Shown one piece after another: positions 35,263-42,789 of a stretch of DNA of 64,000 nucleotides (its first letter is position 1; each line of letters begins with the position of its first letter). This DNA comes from Myxococcales bacterium (GTDB taxonomy: Bacteria > Myxococcota_A > Polyangia > Polyangiales > Ga0077539). A program made the position numbers and the translations under genes. Under the pieces are notes generated by a model. That model worked only from the letters and a program-made list of their open reading frames with translations, did no database searches and was not told where the DNA came from. The stretch lies in assembly GCA_030652255.1 (NCBI GenBank), contig JAUSAZ010000035.1:1-64000 (forward strand). Direction: 5' to 3'.

Positions 35263-35904
35263 ATGCGCGACCTCACCCTGTACCGCGACGACTTCTGGAT
35301 CAGCCCCTATGTCTTCACCTGCGACGTCACCCTGCGGGAGAAGGGCCTCGCGTACGACGTCGTGAGCGTGGCGCTGCAGCGCGGCGAGCAGGGCACGGAG
35401 GTCTTCTCGACGGCGAGCGTGACCGCGCGGGTGCCGGCGCTGCGCCACGGGGACTTCGTGGTGGCCGAGTCGAGCGCCATCGTCGAGTACCTGGAGGAGG
35501 CCTTCCCGGAGAGCCCGAGGGTGCTCCCCACCGACCCGAAGGAGCGGGCGCGCGCGCGGCAGGTGATGTCGTGGATCCGCAGCGACGACACCTTCCCCAT
35601 CCGGGAGGAGCGCCCCACGTCGTCGATGTTCTATGCGCGCACCGACCGGGTGCTGAGCGCGGCCGGCGCGCGCGCCGCCACGAAGCTGGTGGACGTCGCC
35701 GCGCGGCTGCTGGCGCACGGCGGCGAGCACATCGGCCCGGCCTGGAGCATCGCCGACGCCGACCTGGCCTTCATGCTCCAGCGCCTCATCCTGAACGGCG
35801 GTGTGCTGCCCGAGCGGGTGCGCGCCTACGCCGACCGGGTGTGGTCGCGGCCGACGGTGAGGGCCTTCGTCGAGTACGAGCGCCAGCCCTACGTGGCGTA
35901 CTGA
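35263..35904 (+). CDS. Glutathione S-transferase, YfcF-like
   Basis: A 213-residue GST. The thioredoxin-like half starts RDLTLYRDDFWISPYVFTCDVTLREKGLAYDVVSV and contains VPALRHGDFVVAESSAIVEYLEE (cis-Pro loop and glutathione-binding E-S pair). The helical half has ARARQVMSWIRSDDTFPIREERPTS and IADADLAFMLQRLI. These stretches resemble E. coli YfcF (RARARQIQAWLRSD, PIREERPT) closely as remembered. The ATG at 35263 is chosen over a longer in-frame ATG at 35170 because it starts directly at the first beta strand. It is followed four bases later by a lipoprotein gene. Confidence 0.92.
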   Translation: MRDLTLYRDDFWISPYVFTCDVTLREKGLAYDVVSVALQRGEQGTEVFSTASVTARVPALRHGDFVVAESSAIVEYLEEAFPESPRVLPTDPKERARARQVMSWIRSDDTFPIREERPTSSMFYARTDRVLSAAGARAATKLVDVAARLLAHGGEHIGPAWSIADADLAFMLQRLILNGGVLPERVRAYADRVWSRPTVRAFVEYERQPYVAY

Positions 35905-35908
35905 GCCG

Positions 35909-37162
35909 ATGACCGCGACGACCCGAGCGCGCGCCCCGCTGGCCTGCCTCGCCGCCCTGCTCGTGGCCTGCGGCGCCGACCCGGCGCCTGGGCCCACGGG
36001 GTTCCAGCGATACGTCCCGGCGGCGGGCACGCCCGAGTCGGTCGCGTACCGCGCGGGCATCACCCGCTACCTCGCCACGGCCGCGCCCACGGACACCGAG
36101 GTCAACCCGAGCGGCGTCACCACCTACACCTTCGACCCGGCGGACGGCCCGGTTTGCATGCGCGGCGGGGAGTTTCGCGCCTCGGTGCGCGAGGGCGCCA
36201 GCGACGACCTGCTGATCTTCCTCCAGGGCGGCGGCGCGTGCTGGAGCGACTTCTGCCTCGCGGTCACCGCGGCGCCCGCGGGCATCCCCTCGATGGACCT
36301 CCTGCGCACCACCCCCGAAGGGCCCTTGCGCGACTTCGACGTGCTCTACCTGCCCTACTGCGACGGCTCGCTCTTCGCGGGCGACCGCGCCATCGACGAG
36401 AACAACGACGGCACCCCCGACCGCATCCACCACGGGCTCCAGAACCTCTCCGCCGCCCTCACGGTGGGTCACCGTCGCTTCCCCCGGCCGCGTCGCGTGG
36501 TGCTCGCGGGCAGCTCCGGCGGGGGCTTCGGCACCATCCTCGCGGCCTTCCTGGTGCGCTACGTCTACCCCGGTGTGCCGCTCTATGTGATCAACGACTC
36601 GGGCGTCGGCGTGGCGCGCGCGGGCGACGCGGCCTTCCTCGATCGGCTCATCGACGAGTTCGGGGCGCGCGGGTTCATCCCCGCGGACTGCGCCGACTGC
36701 ACCCGCGGCGGGCACATCACCGGCCTCGTGCGCTACCTCCTCGACCACGACCCCAACGTGCGCGTGGCGGCGCTGTCGTCCTGGTACGACTTCGTCATCG
36801 CCGACCTCTTCCTGCGCACTGCCCCGACGGCCTTCCGCGACGCGCTCGCGGCGGAGACCGGCGCCCTCCACGCGGCGCACCCCGCGCGCTACCGTCGCTT
36901 CCTCTACGACGGCAGCGGGCACACGGCGCTGCTGGGCAACGCGACCGGCATCGTGGGCACCAACCTCCGCGCGGTCGAGCTCCCCGCGGGCTTCGCCGCG
37001 CAGCTCGGCATGGTGGAGATCAAGAGCATGTACACGCTCTCCGTGAACGACCTGACCGTGGCCCGCTGGATCGCCGCCATGGTAGCCGACGACGCCACGG
37101 TCTGGGCTGACGTGGTGCAGCCCGCGGGCCCGGCGCCCATGCGGGCGACGCCTGCGCCGTAG
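35909..37162 (+). CDS. Pectinacetylesterase/Notum-like lipoprotein hydrolase
   Basis: A 417-residue lipoprotein (signal LACLAALLVACG, acylated Cys near residue 22) with a serine-hydrolase domain of the pectinacetylesterase/Notum family. Motifs are LLIFLQGGGACWSDFC (oxyanion region), VLYLPYCDGSLFAGD, VVLAGSSGGGFGTILAAF with the nucleophile Ser in GSSGG, YVINDSGVGV and a C-terminal DGSGHTAL that should supply the catalytic His. An Asp candidate lies in SSWYDFVIADLFL. Family members remove acetyl or acyl groups from polysaccharides, or from a lipidated protein in the case of animal Notum. The substrate here is unknown. It is four bases after the GST gene. Confidence 0.85.
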   Translation: MTATTRARAPLACLAALLVACGADPAPGPTGFQRYVPAAGTPESVAYRAGITRYLATAAPTDTEVNPSGVTTYTFDPADGPVCMRGGEFRASVREGASDDLLIFLQGGGACWSDFCLAVTAAPAGIPSMDLLRTTPEGPLRDFDVLYLPYCDGSLFAGDRAIDENNDGTPDRIHHGLQNLSAALTVGHRRFPRPRRVVLAGSSGGGFGTILAAFLVRYVYPGVPLYVINDSGVGVARAGDAAFLDRLIDEFGARGFIPADCADCTRGGHITGLVRYLLDHDPNVRVAALSSWYDFVIADLFLRTAPTAFRDALAAETGALHAAHPARYRRFLYDGSGHTALLGNATGIVGTNLRAVELPAGFAAQLGMVEIKSMYTLSVNDLTVARWIAAMVADDATVWADVVQPAGPAPMRATPAP

Positions 37163-37199
37163 CATTGGGGCGGCGAATTGGTCTAGAGAGGCTCTCGCG

Positions 37200-37859
37200 A
37201 TGGCACGACCCCCTGTAGCGCTGGTGCTGGTGGCCCTCGGGCTGGCGGCGTGCGCGCTCGAGAACCCCGGCGTGATCGTCGAGCCCGACGTGCCCGGCGC
37301 ACCCGTCGACCTGGGCATGCCCGTCGACCTGGGTGATCCGGTCGACACGGGGGCCATCGACACGGGGCCCATCGACACGGGGCCACGCGACACGGGTGTC
37401 ACCGACCGGGGGGTGCTCGACACGGGCGTGATCGACGCGGGTCCGCCCGACACGGGGGTGGTCGATGCGGGGCCGCCCGATACGGGCGTGGTCGACGTAG
37501 GTCCGCCCGACACGGGGGTCATCGACGTGGGTCCGCCCGACACGGGGGTCATCGACGCGGGTCCGCCCGACACGGGCGTGATCGACGCGGGCGCGCCCGA
37601 CGTGGGCCCGCCCGACACGGGCCCGGTCGACGTGCCGGTCGATACGGGCATCGTCGATGTGCCGGTGAGCCCGACCTGCGGCTCGGAGGGCCAGGGCTGC
37701 TGCTCGGCGCCCTTCATGCCCTGCCGCACCAACCTCAGCTGCCAGCCGCGCTTCCTGGCGCCCAACCAGTGCGGGCCCTGCGGCGGATACCTCCAGCTCT
37801 GCTGCGCGGGCTCCTGCCGCAGCGGTCCCTGCCGATCCGGGTTCTGCACCGGGATCTGA
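37200..37859 (+). CDS. Lipoprotein made mainly of 10-residue Asp/Gly repeats
   Basis: A 219-residue lipoprotein: signal PVALVLVALGLAAC with lipidated Cys at about residue 19. Residues about 30-155 consist of repeats of the form PPDTGVxDxG with a 10-residue period. A compact Cys-rich C-terminal domain of about 60 residues follows (CGSEGQGCCSAPF, CRTNLSCQPRF, CGPCGGYLQLCCAGSC), with 12 or more Cys and a knottin-like spacing. The layout is an anchored flexible stalk with a disulfide-rich head. Function unknown. The same 30-base repeat period occurs in the gene at 9128-10660. Confidence 0.85.
   Translation: MARPPVALVLVALGLAACALENPGVIVEPDVPGAPVDLGMPVDLGDPVDTGAIDTGPIDTGPRDTGVTDRGVLDTGVIDAGPPDTGVVDAGPPDTGVVDVGPPDTGVIDVGPPDTGVIDAGPPDTGVIDAGAPDVGPPDTGPVDVPVDTGIVDVPVSPTCGSEGQGCCSAPFMPCRTNLSCQPRFLAPNQCGPCGGYLQLCCAGSCRSGPCRSGFCTGI
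37441..37590 (+). repeat. Five 30-base tandem repeats in a lipoprotein stalk
   Basis: Units begin at 37441, 37471, 37501, 37531 and 37561, each starting G(T/G)CCGCCCGA and ending with GA(C/T)G plus a variable codon. More degenerate units flank both sides (about 37318-37660). Units 3 and 4 differ at a single base. Confidence 0.9.
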
Positions 37860-37909
37860 TGCGCTCCGCCAGGCCCGGCGCGCAGCTCGACGTCGGGGCT
37901 CCGTCGCTG

Positions 37910-38902
37910 TCAGCGACCGCGGGCGGTCGTCGCAGCGCCCTGGGCCTCCATCGGCCACTCGTAGACGTACTCGTCGCTCGATGACCCCTTGAAGGAGTCG
38001 GCGTCGTATTCCAGGCGCACCCGGCGCAAGCCCACGCGCTCGACGAGGCGCTGCGAGGCCACGTTGCGCGTGTCGATGCGGGCCTCGACGCCGCGCACCT
38101 GCAGCTCGTCGACGAGGTACCGGATCACCGCAGCGGTCGCCTCGGCGCCGTAGCCCCGTCGCATGAAGGGCGCGCAGACGAAGTACGCAACGCTCGCGCG
38201 CTGGTCTTTGCGCACGGTGGCCTCCATGAGCCCGACGTAGGGGCCGTCGGGGAGGCGCACGGCCCAATTGAGCCAGCGCTCCAACCCGTCGGGCGACCAC
38301 CGCACCTCCAGGCGCTCATACCGCCTCCGAAGGGCCTCCAACGAGGCGGGTGGATCGACCGGCATGAACGTATAGAGCCCCGGGTCGGAGAGGCCCGCGA
38401 AGAGCTCGTCGGCGTGGCCGGCCACGAGCGGCTCCAGTGCCAGCCGCGGCGTCGTGAGGTGCATCGCGTCGCGCATCTGCTGCACGCGCTGCCGGACGTC
38501 CGCGAGCACCTCCCCGCAGCTATAGTCGGGCCCGCTCGCTCGCTCGATGGGTCTGAAGACCGAGAGATCGGAGCGCTCCCGGGTGAGCGCCTCGGCTTCG
38601 TCTCGCGACAGATCGCTGTGCAGCGCGTACGCGAGCTCGGCGCCGTCCTCGAGGGCGTCGTGGATCACGCTGAGCTGGCGCAGCCCGAGGAAGTCAGTGC
38701 GCACCTCCTGGCCCGCGGGGTTGAGGTAGCACAGCTCGCCCTCGCGGCCGATCGCGAGGGCCTTCTCGTACGCCTCGCTCGGGGAGTCGGCGCGCACGAG
38801 GTGCAGGTTGACGTGAACGACCTGCCGCGGGTCATCGCCGACGCGGATCGCCAGCACCACGTCGGCCAGGTACCACTGCGCGTCTGGCGGGATGTAGCCC
38901 AT
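37910..38902 (-). CDS. DUF4288-GNAT acetyltransferase fusion
   Basis: A 330-residue two-domain protein. Residues about 8-110 (WYLADVVLAIRVGDDPRQVVHVNLHLVRADSPSEAYEKALAIG, LSVIHDALEDGAELAYAL) resemble DUF4288 as remembered. Residues about 145-320 are a RimJ/RimL-type GNAT N-acetyltransferase (LTTPRLALEPLVAGHADELFAGL, the acetyl-CoA loop MRRGYGAEATAAVIRYLVDE, and NVASQRLVERVGLRRV). The fusion is unusual. The ATG at 38902 shares one base with the stop of the upstream TPR gene, so the two are translationally coupled. It is the last gene of a three-gene operon with an ATPase. A likely role is acetylation of a target selected by the upstream proteins, which is inference. Confidence 0.83.
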   Translation of the reverse strand: MGYIPPDAQWYLADVVLAIRVGDDPRQVVHVNLHLVRADSPSEAYEKALAIGREGELCYLNPAGQEVRTDFLGLRQLSVIHDALEDGAELAYALHSDLSRDEAEALTRERSDLSVFRPIERASGPDYSCGEVLADVRQRVQQMRDAMHLTTPRLALEPLVAGHADELFAGLSDPGLYTFMPVDPPASLEALRRRYERLEVRWSPDGLERWLNWAVRLPDGPYVGLMEATVRKDQRASVAYFVCAPFMRRGYGAEATAAVIRYLVDELQVRGVEARIDTRNVASQRLVERVGLRRVRLEYDADSFKGSSSDEYVYEWPMEAQGAATTARGR

Positions 38903-40344
38903 CAGCGTCGCGAGGTCTGGCGATGGGCCGAGCGGCGCGCGGCGCGGTTGGGGCCGGGCGGACGCAACGCCGAGCGGCGGTGTTCGATGGTTGCGGCGAA
39001 GGCGCGGGCCTCCCTGGACTGGGTGTGCATGTTGGCGCGCTCGGCTTCCATCGCCGCAGCCTCGGCGTGGATGAGGGCGAGGTCGAGGTCACCAGGGCCA
39101 GCGCGCATCGCGTAGGCTTGCGACGTCTCACGCTCTGCCACGGCGATGTCCGGAGTAGAGCCGAGCTGGCGAGCTAGAGGCAGCACACGATCGGAGTAGG
39201 TCGTGATCGCCTGGTCGAGTCTACCGATCTTCATGAAGCAGTATGCGTGCGCTCGCTCGACATGAAGGGAAGACTCATTGCTAGCTGAAGGGAGATCAAG
39301 GCGTTCAAGCTCGGACAGCACCTTCAGTGCGTCCGCGTGGCGAGATGAGCGCATCATCTCTTCGGCAGTGATCATAAGTAGATTGAAGACGACGTCGGGC
39401 CTGTTGTGCGATATGAATGCGGGTGCGACGTTGTCCCTTATCAGCTTCATCGCGCGGTCGATATTGCCGTGAGTCGCGAGCGATTTGGCTAGCATTCCCA
39501 GGGCTTCGGCCGACTTGATTGGATGGCCGAGGTCGCGAGACTTCTGGTGAGCCTCCAGCGCGAAAGACTGTTGCTGGTCGGGGGTCAGCTCTGACCATCG
39601 CGCGATGGATCTGGAAAACCAGGCCTCCAGGACCTCCAGGAATTGGCCCTGTTCCTGCGCCCGGTGATAGGCCCGATCCGCCGCGACCTCCGCGATTTGA
39701 CGTGCATCTCTAGCCCGCCGCGGCCGATCCATGCGGTTTCCATAGGTAGTTGCCCATCTCGCGAGCTCGAGCAACTCCGAATTCGTCACGTCTCCCCCTC
39801 CACCATCCACCAGCAGCCGATTGGCCTCTTGGCAGATCGCATCCCACTCCGGGTCTTCGCCACCCCCGCTGCGCGCGAGCCCGCGGATCTCGATCGAACC
39901 CGCCCGGACGTCGTGCAGGTCCGGCACCGCCCTCGCGAGCGCGGTCGCCCCTTCATCCGACAACAGCACCACCAGCGGCCCACGCACCCACCTTCCGAGG
40001 TGATCCCTCGACAGGTTCAACCCGGCCGCCAGTCGCCCCTCGTCGGCGTTGACCAGCGCGTCGCCGTCGGGAATCACCACGCCCTCCACCGGGTCGAGGC
40101 CCCCGCGCAGCAGCAGGTCGAACTTCCCGGCCCCATCCGCGCTCGCAGGGAATATGGTCAGCGCCGGGACGCCCTCGTGCCCGGCCCAGCCCCGCAGTGC
40201 ACGCACGACCTCCTCGCGTGATTCGTCATCCACCACCACCGGCACGAACGCGAACTGTGTCCCGCCCCGCCGCAGCGTCCGCCGCAGCGTCGCCAGCGCC
40301 GCCTCGCCCCCGGCGCGGGACGACCACGGCGGGCGCGCGTTCAC
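38902..40344 (-). CDS. TPR protein with N-terminal recognition-like domain, partner of ATPase
   Basis: A 480-residue cytoplasmic protein. Residues about 1-150 form an alpha/beta domain (FAFVPVVVDDESREEVVRALRG, LNLSRDHLGRWVRGPLVVLLSDEG, AVPDLHDVRAGSIEI). A similar NLxRDxL and APDLxxxRxG pattern occurs, as far as I recall, in other bacterial TPR proteins encoded beside P-loop ATPases. The rest is helical TPR-like sequence (AEALGMLAKSLATHGNIDRAMKLI, ADALKVLSELERL, RAHAYCFMKIGRLDQAITTYSDRVLPLARQL, DLALIHAEAAAMEAERANM). The GTG start at 40344 overlaps the ATPase stop (GTGA). Codons in about 39.2-39.75 kb use A/T in third positions much more than neighbouring genes, suggesting transfer. Confidence 0.82.
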   Translation of the reverse strand: MNARPPWSSRAGGEAALATLRRTLRRGGTQFAFVPVVVDDESREEVVRALRGWAGHEGVPALTIFPASADGAGKFDLLLRGGLDPVEGVVIPDGDALVNADEGRLAAGLNLSRDHLGRWVRGPLVVLLSDEGATALARAVPDLHDVRAGSIEIRGLARSGGGEDPEWDAICQEANRLLVDGGGGDVTNSELLELARWATTYGNRMDRPRRARDARQIAEVAADRAYHRAQEQGQFLEVLEAWFSRSIARWSELTPDQQQSFALEAHQKSRDLGHPIKSAEALGMLAKSLATHGNIDRAMKLIRDNVAPAFISHNRPDVVFNLLMITAEEMMRSSRHADALKVLSELERLDLPSASNESSLHVERAHAYCFMKIGRLDQAITTYSDRVLPLARQLGSTPDIAVAERETSQAYAMRAGPGDLDLALIHAEAAAMEAERANMHTQSREARAFAATIEHRRSALRPPGPNRAARRSAHRQTSRR

Positions 40345-41705
40345 GTCGCCTCCCGGAAGCGCCGACTCCGCACGACCAGCGGGTGCACCTCGAAGAAGGT
40401 CTCCTCCGACTGGCCGCGCTGATACTCCAGCACGAACAGGTTCCGCAGCATCTCCCGCCGCGCGTCGGCCTTGCAGTCCGACGGAAACCGGTTGGTCTCG
40501 TGCACCTTCCGGAGGGCCGGCAGCCACTCGTCGTCGAGCGCCCGCATCAACCCCGCTTCAAACTGCCCCAGCGCCCGGTCGACCGAGGTGCGGGCGATGG
40601 GCGCGTCGTCCTGCTGGTTGATCGCCGAGGCCACGACCGCCAGGGCGTGACGGATGCACCCGCCCGTCGCGAGAACGATCGCCTCGGCGGTCTCCACTCC
40701 CCCATCGAAGAGCCGCGCGAAGTCCACGCGCTGCGTGAGCACCCGCACCAGCAGGTCGATGCCCTGGTCGTCACGGGCGTGCCCGCCCTCGGCCGTGCCC
40801 CTCACGCGCACCATTGGCAGCACCACCACCTCGGTGGCGTACTGGCCGAGCAACCCGGCCCCGCCGCTGGAATACACGAGGAACGACGGCGCCGTGATCA
40901 CCAGGTGGGCGTCCAGACGCGAGAGGGCCCGGAGGCGTTCGAGGTACAGGTGCTCGACGGCCTCGCGTTGACGGGAACTCAACTTCTCCAGGTTGTCGAT
41001 GAGCAGCACTACAGGACCGGCGGCCGCTTCGCGCACCACCTCCAGCGCGCGGTTGAGTCCGTGCACCAGGGTATCGGTCAGGTTGCTCAACAGCATCCGC
41101 AGCGCCTTGCGCTGCTCCGGCGGTTGGAGCTTGAGCACGTCGAGCAGCTTGGAGAGCCCCTCCGTGGCGACCGAGGGCAGCTTGTCGACCACCGAGCGCA
41201 GCAGCCCCGACGCGCCGGTCGCCTGGGAGACGATCGCGTCGCGCAGCTCCTTCTTCCAGATCTCCGCCAGCACTGCGGCCGCCGCCGGAGTGCTACGGTC
41301 GGCCACAAGCTTCCAGAGGGCGACGAGGATGTCCTCCAGGTCGACGTCCGAGATCTCGACCAGCGGCGTGGCGTCCAGCACGAGCACCGTCGGGCGGTGG
41401 TCGAAGGGCAGCTTGGAGAGCCGATTCCCCATGCGCAGCAACTCCGTCGTCTTCCCCGACCCGATATGACCCGTGAGGAACTGCAATGACGACGTCGACC
41501 CCTGGCGACGAATCGCTCGTATCAACGTCGCCATGCGGTCGCCTCCGCGGAGCACGTCGAGGTTCACGTGGAGGCCCGCATCGGCCTCGGGGTCGAGGGC
41601 GACGGCGGGGTTGCAGAGCTTCACGGCGTCGTCGAGCGTCGTGGCAGGCACACCACCCATCACCCGACGGGTGAGCGGCAGCACGTCGTCGACGTTGGAG
41701 TCCAT
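40341..41705 (-). CDS. P-loop ATPase, AAA/STAND-like
   Basis: A 454-residue ATPase. Residues 46-77 (HVNLDVLRGGDRMATLIRAI) lead into Walker A GHIGSGKTT (79-87), and Walker B is VVLLID at 232-237 followed by NLEKL. The stretch ITAPSFLVYS after it is in the sensor position. The remaining C-terminal part is helical (VATGGCIRHALAVVASAINQ, resembling a winged-helix/lid region). The LTGHxGSGKTTEL form with a preceding HV(N/D)L...RG motif is shared with a group of bacterial ATPases often coded next to TPR or effector proteins, from memory. Starts with ATG at 41705, divergent from the propeller lipoprotein gene. First gene of the three-gene operon. Confidence 0.85.
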   Translation of the reverse strand: MDSNVDDVLPLTRRVMGGVPATTLDDAVKLCNPAVALDPEADAGLHVNLDVLRGGDRMATLIRAIRRQGSTSSLQFLTGHIGSGKTTELLRMGNRLSKLPFDHRPTVLVLDATPLVEISDVDLEDILVALWKLVADRSTPAAAAVLAEIWKKELRDAIVSQATGASGLLRSVVDKLPSVATEGLSKLLDVLKLQPPEQRKALRMLLSNLTDTLVHGLNRALEVVREAAAGPVVLLIDNLEKLSSRQREAVEHLYLERLRALSRLDAHLVITAPSFLVYSSGGAGLLGQYATEVVVLPMVRVRGTAEGGHARDDQGIDLLVRVLTQRVDFARLFDGGVETAEAIVLATGGCIRHALAVVASAINQQDDAPIARTSVDRALGQFEAGLMRALDDEWLPALRKVHETNRFPSDCKADARREMLRNLFVLEYQRGQSEETFFEVHPLVVRSRRFREAT

Positions 41706-41820
41706 CCGTCGAGCCTACGCCATCGCACGCCCGGGCTCTACGCGCGCATCGACAGCACCACGTTGGCTTCGGTACCGCTGCGCACCCGGCAGGCTATAAC
41801 CCCCCCCGCGCGACGCTGCC

Positions 41821-42789
41821 GTGAACGCCCACCCCGCACCCCCGCCGAAGCCTCCGCGCCGCTGCGCCGCCCTCTTCGCGCTGCTCGCCGCGTGCTCGGG
41901 CTCCACCCCGATGCCCGGCGCCGTCCCCGCCGACGTCGTGCTCACCAACCTCTCCGACGCACCTGCCGCCGACGCCGGCCCCCTGCGCGCGTGCCCCGGC
42001 GCGCTCGCCGGCCCCGACCTCTCCTGCGAGGTGCTCGGCACGCCGCTCTCGGCGCCGCGCGACGTGTGGGTCACCCGCGACGGTACCGTCTACGTCACCG
42101 AGATGGGTGCCGGCACCATCGTGCGCCTCGACGGCGACCGCTTCGTCACCGTCGCCTCCGGGCTCATGGCCCCCATCGGGCTGCGCGAGGCCCCGGACGG
42201 CGCGCTGCTCGTCGGCGAGGAGGGCGGCCGCTCGGTCGCTCGCATCGACCGCGCTACCGGCGCGCGCACCCTCGTCGCGGGCGAGCTCGGCAACGTCACC
42301 TACCTCACCGTCGACGCCTCGGGCGCCGTGTTCGCGTCGTCCTTCGACAACGTGGGCCCCTTCGGCACCGGGCGGGTCACCCGCATCGACCCGGTGACCC
42401 GCGCCGCCACCCGCTACGCCACCGGGCTCAACGTCCCGGAGGGCCTCTTCGTCGACGACGCGGGCGCCCTCTTCGTCGCCGAGTGGGCCCTGCCCTCCTC
42501 GGTGCGCCGCTTCCCCCCGGGCGGCGGAACCGTCGGCACCTCCGCCGTCGTCGCCACCGACCTCACCAACGTCTACGGCCTGCTGCCCGACGGCGCCGGG
42601 GGGATGTTCATCGGCGACCACGCCGGGCGCGTCGTGCGCCAGCGCGCCGACGGCAGCCGCGAGGTGGTGCTCGACCGCATCGGGCGCCCGGGCGGCCTCG
42701 CGCGCGCGGCCGACGGCGCGCTGCTCGTCGCGGAGTTCGTCGACTTCAACGCCCTGGGCCGCCTGCTGCGGGTGCGCGGCCTGCGATGA
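41821..42789 (+). CDS. SMP-30/NHL-like beta-propeller lipoprotein
   Basis: A 322-residue lipoprotein with signal CAALFALLAACSGS. The body is a six-bladed propeller of the SMP-30/NHL type: LSAPRDVWVTRDGTVYVTEMGAGTIVRLDGD, LMAPIGLREAPDGALLVGEEGGRSVARID, NVTYLTVDASGAVFASSF, LNVPEGLFVDDAGALFVAEWALPSSVRRF, TNVYGLLPDGAGGMFIGDHAGRVVR and GRPGGLARAADGALLVAEF. Such proteins include lactonases and non-enzymatic scaffolds; the acidic metal ligands of gluconolactonases are not clearly conserved. It starts with GTG at 41821. The stop overlaps the ATG of a di-haem peroxidase gene (ATGA), implying a joint periplasmic role. Confidence 0.88.
   Translation: MNAHPAPPPKPPRRCAALFALLAACSGSTPMPGAVPADVVLTNLSDAPAADAGPLRACPGALAGPDLSCEVLGTPLSAPRDVWVTRDGTVYVTEMGAGTIVRLDGDRFVTVASGLMAPIGLREAPDGALLVGEEGGRSVARIDRATGARTLVAGELGNVTYLTVDASGAVFASSFDNVGPFGTGRVTRIDPVTRAATRYATGLNVPEGLFVDDAGALFVAEWALPSSVRRFPPGGGTVGTSAVVATDLTNVYGLLPDGAGGMFIGDHAGRVVRQRADGSREVVLDRIGRPGGLARAADGALLVAEFVDFNALGRLLRVRGLR

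Noticed and set aside
37903..37917. GTCGCTGTCAGCGAC palindrome as a bidirectional terminator between convergent genes
   Set aside because: The loop would be a single base or the stem only five pairs, and there is no T-tract. It also overlaps the stop codon of the GNAT gene, so coding constraint may explain it.
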